From: Fragum whitleyi
Lineage: Eukaryota > Mollusca > Bivalvia > Cardiida > Cardiidae
NCBI GenBank assembly: GCA_948146395.1
Contig: OX411559.1
Span: 37,194,215 to 37,258,214 of the forward strand
Direction: 5' to 3'
Length of the DNA: 64,000 nucleotides
The stretch's first letter is position 1, and every line of letters starts with the position of its first letter. Shown piece by piece: positions 58,906 to 64,000 of this stretch. The position numbers and the translations under genes are program-made. Below the pieces are notes generated by a model, which ran no database searches, was not told the origin of the DNA, and saw only the letters and a list, made by a program, of their open reading frames with translations.

Positions 58906-59256
58906 AACAAAACTGAAACCAACGTATTATCGGTCACTGAATAATTCTCCTTTTTCGACACATTTGCATGAAAAGAGTTGAAAAGAACACTACTTTCAGA
59001 CAAATCAAAATTAAGGATTTTGGTATAAAATAATTGTTTGAAAAGGACCGATAGAACGGTTGTTACAGACAAGAAGATCCCAACCCTATTTTGAAAAAGT
59101 AAAAAAAAATCGCAAAATGCAGGGAATTTTCAAAATTTCATTCGAGAAAATTGATTGATTGAATGGAGTTTTACGTCGTTTTCAATATTTTTCGCCCCAA
59201 TCAATGGATGAACTCGTCCGAGTCACGTGATCAAGTCAGACTTATGGTATTTTACA

Positions 59257-59331
59257 GATGGCCGCGTGGTCTAGTGGTTAAGACAGTTGTATGTCACCCT
59301 TACATTCCTGGTTCGAACCCAATGCGAGCAT
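59257..59331 (+). other. tRNA-like sequence (SINE head or pseudogene)
   Basis: TGGTCTAGTGGTTAAGAC supplies an A-box and GGTTCGAACCC a B-box at tRNA spacing. The D-stem GTC/GAC pairs, but the anticodon stem, outer T-stem and acceptor arm do not. It is preceded by GATTGATTGAATGGAGTTTT at about 59150, a phrase that looks like another dispersed repeat. A functional tRNA is unlikely. Confidence 0.6.
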
Positions 59332-59339
59332 AATTTTTT

Positions 59340-60660
59340 TTATCTTCCGCCTTTTTCGGCGAGGGGATATGGTAATGGTCTCCGCCCGTCATTCCGTCTT
59401 TCTAAGGTTCAGTCACTAAACTTATCCGGAGCATATCTCCGAAAGTATTCTAGCTATCAACTTGATACTTTATGGGTGGATAGATCATATGGAGGCCAAG
59501 TGCAATACACAAAACAACTCTCGCCTGCATAATTTTGGAGTATTGCCCTGTGTTTTTAATACTGAGATTTTTTGTCCGGAGTATATCTCCTAAAGTATAA
59601 TAGCTATCAACTCAAAACTTTATGGGTGAATAGAGCAGATGGAGGACAAGCGAAGAGCACAAGAAATACAACAATTGCTTTCATATTTTTGAGTTCTTGC
59701 CCTTGGTTATTTTTAATACTAAGATTTTGTCCGGAGCACATCTCCTAAAGTATAATAGCTTTCAACTTGAAACTTTGTGGGTGGATAGATCTCATGCAGG
59801 AAAAGTGCAGTGCAAAAGAACTACAACACAGGCTTGCAATATTTTTGAGTATTGTCCTGTGTTATTCTTAAAACTAAGATTTTGTCCGTAGCATTTCTCC
59901 TAAAGGATAATAGCTATCAACTTGAATCTTTATTGTGGATAGATCAAATGGAGGACAAGTGAAGACCACAAAGAATGCAACTCATACTTTCATATTTGAA
60001 GCTATTGCCCTTGGTTATTTTTAATACTTAGATATTGTCCGGAGCGCATCTTCTGAAGTGTAATAGATTTTGACTTGAAACTTTGTTGGTGGATAGATAA
60101 AATGGAGACCAAGTGAAGAGCACAATTAAAACAACTTTTGCTTTCTTAATTTTGGAGTTATTGTCCGTGGTTATTTTAATACTTAGGTTTGTCCGGAGCA
60201 CATCTCCTAAAGTATAAAAGCTATCAATTTGAAACTTTGTGGATGGATAGATCTCATGGAGGAAAAGTGCAGTGCATTTGAACTACAACTTTTGCTTGCA
60301 CAATGTTCTAGTTATTGCCCATTGTTATTTTCAATACTAAGATTTTGTTATGAGCATATCTCCTAAAGTATAATAACTATCAACTTGAAACTTTATTGGT
60401 TGAAAGCTCTCATGTAGGAGAAGTGCAGTGCAAAAGAATTACAACTCTTGGTTGCATAATTTTCCAGTTATTGCGCTTTGTTATTTTTAATGCTAAGATT
60501 TTGTCTTGAGCATATCTCCTAAATTATAAAAGCTATCAACTTGAAACTTTATGGTTGGATAGATAAAATGGAGGAGAAGTGCAGTGCACAAGAACTATAA
60601 CTTTTGGTTGCATAATTTTCTAGCCCCCCCCCTTTTTTTCGAAGACTTATTTTTTAGGGG
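59340..60660 (+). repeat. Hairpin-headed ~154-bp tandem array (family G)
   Basis: The head is CCGCC TTTTT CGGCG followed by GGGGATATGGTAATGG and CCGCCCGTCATTCCGTC. Eight units start with TCCGGAGCATATCTCC or close variants at 59425, 59575, 59731, 59885, 60038, 60192, 60347 and 60503. Each unit continues AAAGTATAATAGCTATCAAC, TTGAAACTTTATGGGTGGAT and GGAGGA(A/C)AAGTGCAGTGCA. The end is marked by C- and G-runs near 60625 and 60656. Confidence 0.85.
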
Positions 60661-62625
60661 GGAATAGTACAAGAGAATCCTTAATCTATTAGGCTTTAGT
60701 TTACTATCAAGCTTTCGCGGCGGGTGATGGCCATGTCCGACATTGCTTCTGTTGTTTTTGTTCGTTTTCTTAATCTTTTTATTATCCATTAAGGCTTTCG
60801 GACAGCATTGGAAACCTTTACTCGAATGAGCCAAAATACCGAAAACATATAAACTCCGTTTCATAAAAGTTTATCCCTTCTGTGATTTCTTTAAATTGAG
60901 GGTTCGTGCCTTTGGTATTCTAACTTTATTGTTATTTTGTTTTGAAATCATATTGCAATGAACTGAAAATTATTTTCTACTTAGGTTAACAACATTTTGT
61001 TATAAGCCTGTAAACCCTGTAGCAATTTGTGTAATATAGGATCACGGGTAATTTTTCCTTTCCAACAAGAACGTGTTCGAACAGGGTCAATTGAATAAAA
61101 CTTGGTAGTTAAAAATGTCATAGAAGATTAAACGGTGAACGTTTATTTCTTTCATTGTGGACGTTATGAAAAATTGGGATATTCTGTTGTGAGAAAACTT
61201 ATTGCAAGCAAGTTTTCTTTTTCACATAATGCTATAACATGACCTTTCTCAGCCATTGCTTTGCCTTATAACTGTCTCTTGTCATTCGAATCATTTTTCT
61301 AGAAGATTCAAAAAAAATTTAGTAAGCCATGGACACGTTCTGCTTGTTGCCTGAAATGCATCATCTTATGACTGACATGCATGATGATTGGGCTGATTAT
61401 AAATATATTTTAACATATGTCTTTTCCTTAGTAAAAGTATAAAAGAAGAAGCCCCCTTCCTTCTCAGTAAAAAGTACAGGTGTAGATATATATATATACA
61501 CATATATTTTGTAATGAAAGATGAACCACAAAGGAACGAGTCTTCATCTAATTCCCCCCTAACTAACCTCCTACTTGCATGGATTATCAGTAATTAAAAC
61601 CTAAAAAGCAATTACATAAATATCAATGAGATAGATGTTTTGTAATACAGCAAGTATTTATAAACTCTTGTCGTATGGATATTTATTACCAGATTACGAA
61701 AATATGTGAGCGCCTGAATTTGGAGGGTTTGAGGTTTCATGGAAAGCAATGTGGCCAAAAATGCCTATATACACCTACTTTATCTTACCTTTACTAAATC
61801 TTCTAATGTTAACCTCATTTTCTATCATATTCTTACAACTATATTAAATAGGTGTATGTATTTTGTTGATTCTTTATATAAAAACTAGATTTCGCTGAAA
61901 AAAAAGAATATATTTCTAGTATGTTTATTTCTACATTTTCGTCTTGTTATTGTTACTTATACAATATTTTACAATTTCTTGTATTCAATGAATCATGTAT
62001 ACCATGTCACTAACAATAAAGGTCATCATCCAGCTTCTAATCGTCCGCTACTTGGCATTTTGCAATACAAATGTTATTTTAAAAAAATCTGCATTTTCTC
62101 CGAAAAATGTTTGGAAATATATTTATTTCATAAAGATTGGAACAAGTACCAAATGGTGTCGGGGTACCTTAAACACTATTTGTATGTTAGAAGGTTTTTT
62201 AAAGAGTTCAACCCTGTTTGAGCTATTTTCTCTTTTGTAACTTACGTACTAAAAAGGTTCTCTTAAGGAAATGCTTTTTTTTACATCTTGCACTGTTGAT
62301 TTATAGCATATACAGTAGCTCGAACACATCGTCGATCGGTCGGTCTATTCGAGAAATCGTAAGGTCGGCCTATCCAAAAAATTATCTGGATGGGAATTTC
62401 CAGAAGGGTCGTATATCAGGAACTAGGTTCTATCCAAGTTTACCTACATCCGGCGCTTTTGCAGTGGTCGTATGAAGATAACGATTCGCAACATTTATTC
62501 AATCAACATCAATCAACAGAAATAGTTTCGTTTAAATTTGAATACTAGCACATTCTAATGTATTTTGCTTCAGGTAAACCTAATGACAAATTATATCTAC
62601 TTACGATTTTTTTTTTAAAAAAAAA
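60661..62625. other. Sequence without identifiable gene
   Basis: AT-rich. Frames at 60595-60864 (minus), 61979-62240 and 62218-62475 (plus) are short and have no recognisable domain. Confidence 0.45.
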
Positions 62626-63913
62626 AGGATCATGATGGTCCTATATCGCTCAACTTCTTCCCTTTGTCTCCTCCCTCAGCAAAATGAAATGATTTAAAGA
62701 TCGTTAACTGGCCATTAAGATTTTTCAAAGAAAGACTTTATTCTATTCCTATTATCCCTGCATAAGTTTCTACCCTTTTTTAAAGTTTCATGTAACAAGG
62801 CCAACATTCTGACCAAGTTTCATAACTATAGAACCAATTCTTTTGGCCTCTAGAGACTAAAGTGTAAACATAAATTGCCAGGCCACTTTTCTCATAATAT
62901 GGCACGTATCATACCCATTTTCAAAATGCTTAATCCTTGAGACCTGAACAACATTCTGACCAAGATTCATGAATATAGGGCCATATTTGTACCCTCTAGA
63001 GTGTAAACAAGAAAATCGTCATTAGGACCCCTTTTCCCGGGATATAGTATGGATTCTTCCTGTTTTCAAAAGGGTTCATCCTTGTGACCCAGGCATCATT
63101 CTCACCAAGTTTCATGATGATTGGGCCATATTTGTTGCTTCTAGAGTGCAAACAAGAAAAATATCATCAAGGCCCCTTTTCCTGTGATATGACATGGATC
63201 CTTCCAATTTTCAAAAGGGTTCATCCGTTTGACCTGGCCAAAATTCTGATCAAGTTTCATTAAGAATGGGCCATATTTATGGCCTCTAGACTGCAAACAA
63301 GAAAAATTGTCATTAGGGTCCATTTTCTGGTGATATAGCATGGATCCTTCCCAGTTTCAATTTGGGTCATCTTTGTGTCCTGGCCAACCTTATGACCAAG
63401 TGTCATGAAGATTGGTCCGTATTTGTTGCCCTTAGAGTGTAAACTTTTCCTGTGATATGGCATGGTTTCTCCTCATTTTCAAAAGGGTTCGTCCTTATGA
63501 CCTGACTTACATTAAGATTTGGCCATATTTGTGGCCTCTAGAGTGTAAACAAGACAATTGCCATCAAGGCCCCTTTTCCTGTGATATGACATGGAACCTT
63601 CCCATTTTCAATAGACTTCACCTGGCTAATATTCTGACTAAGTTTCATGAAGATTGGGCCATATTTGTGGCCTCTCGAATGTAAACAAGAAAATTGTCAT
63701 TAAGGCCCCTTTTTCCGTGATTTGGTATGGACCCTTCCCATTTCAAAACGGTTAATGATTTTGACCTGGACATTTCGTGAAGATTGGGTCATATTTGTTG
63801 CCTTTAGAGTGTAAACACTAATATTGTTGATGCCGGATCACAGACGATGCACGACGGACGATCAATGATCACAAAAGTTTACCCTGAGCACGATATGCAC
63901 AGGTGAGGTAAAA
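62626..63913 (-). mobile_element. Family P copy, minus strand, with both ends
   Basis: The lower end AAGGATCATGATGGTCCTAT then CGCTCAAC is the P right end complemented. Seven or so units of about 145 bp follow (TTTGTGGCCTCTAGAGTGTA, AACAAGAAAATTGTCATTA, AAGGCCCCTTTTCC, ATTCTGACCAAGTTTCATGA). ACGATGCACGACGGACGATC and the head palindrome remnant (63882-63910, CCTGAGCACGATATGCACAG) lie at the upper end. Frames within it are unit artefacts. Confidence 0.8.
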
Positions 63914-64000
63914 ACCTTTACCCTTCTCATGTTGTGTACTTTGGCAGACACTTTAGACTAAGATCAGTCAGCAAATATGTGCAGTGTCATCTTTACCTAA
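63914..64000. other. Window end, nothing recognised
   Basis: Short AT-rich tail. Confidence 0.5.

Noticed and set aside
59257..59331. Functional tRNA gene
   Set aside because: A and B boxes are good, but the acceptor, anticodon and T stems do not pair.
62218..62475. 85-codon frame with a hydrophobic start
   Set aside because: No homology recognised and no promoter or splice context; the length is within chance for this composition.

Overview
This is an AT-rich, intron- and repeat-dominated stretch of an animal nuclear genome. It is most likely a mollusc, and a bivalve is my best guess. That is an inference from three things: a phase-1 SRCR receptor module, GIY-YIG Penelope retroelements beside Nimb/Jockey-like and CR1-like LINEs, and hairpin-headed, GTCCGTC-containing tandem-repeat elements of the kind I associate with bivalve DNA. 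No prokaryotic gene organisation is present.

Only one host gene can be supported. Two plus-strand exons (2578-2713 and 36866-37026) together encode a single scavenger-receptor cysteine-rich (SRCR) domain of 99 codons, with matching splice phases. They are separated by an intron of about 34 kb. Almost everything else in the window is transposable-element or tandem-repeat DNA lying inside that intron or downstream of it.

Layout. 1-2.6 kb: small repeats upstream of SRCR exon A. 2.9-8.0 kb: a minus-strand LINE relic, a CR1-like LINE relic with a PHD finger and endonuclease, and a solo LTR with target-site duplication. 10.3-11.5 kb: a palindrome-headed tandem-repeat element (called family P here). 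14.6-19.1 kb: a Penelope-like element (PLE) in the typical partial tandem arrangement. It has an uninterrupted 750-codon RT plus GIY-YIG frame, an upstream ORF1 with one internal stop, and a hammerhead-ribozyme motif in each of its two 3' ends. 19.8-34.5 kb: MITEs, minisatellites, a tRNA-derived SINE and several minus-strand P copies. 34.5-36.5 kb: a 5'-truncated LINE split by a pogo/Tigger-like MITE. 36.9-37.2 kb: SRCR exon B followed by a large foldback. 38.7-46.7 kb: more P copies and broken LINE pieces. 47.4-53.0 kb: a nearly full-length but mutated Nimb/Jockey-like LINE (gag zinc knuckles, endonuclease, RT, RNase H). 53.5-57.5 kb: a large P copy carrying about 26 units of about 144 bp in a 1431-bp higher-order repeat. 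59.2-60.7 kb: a tRNA-like sequence and a 154-bp tandem array. 62.6-63.9 kb: a further P copy.

The most notable observations are the PLE with paired hammerhead motifs, the SRCR domain split by a giant intron whose cysteines are lost in complete disulfide pairs, and the modular family of hairpin-ended elements that carry different minisatellites with a shared core of about 20 bp. All assignments come from reading the sequence and from family knowledge; no database search was run.
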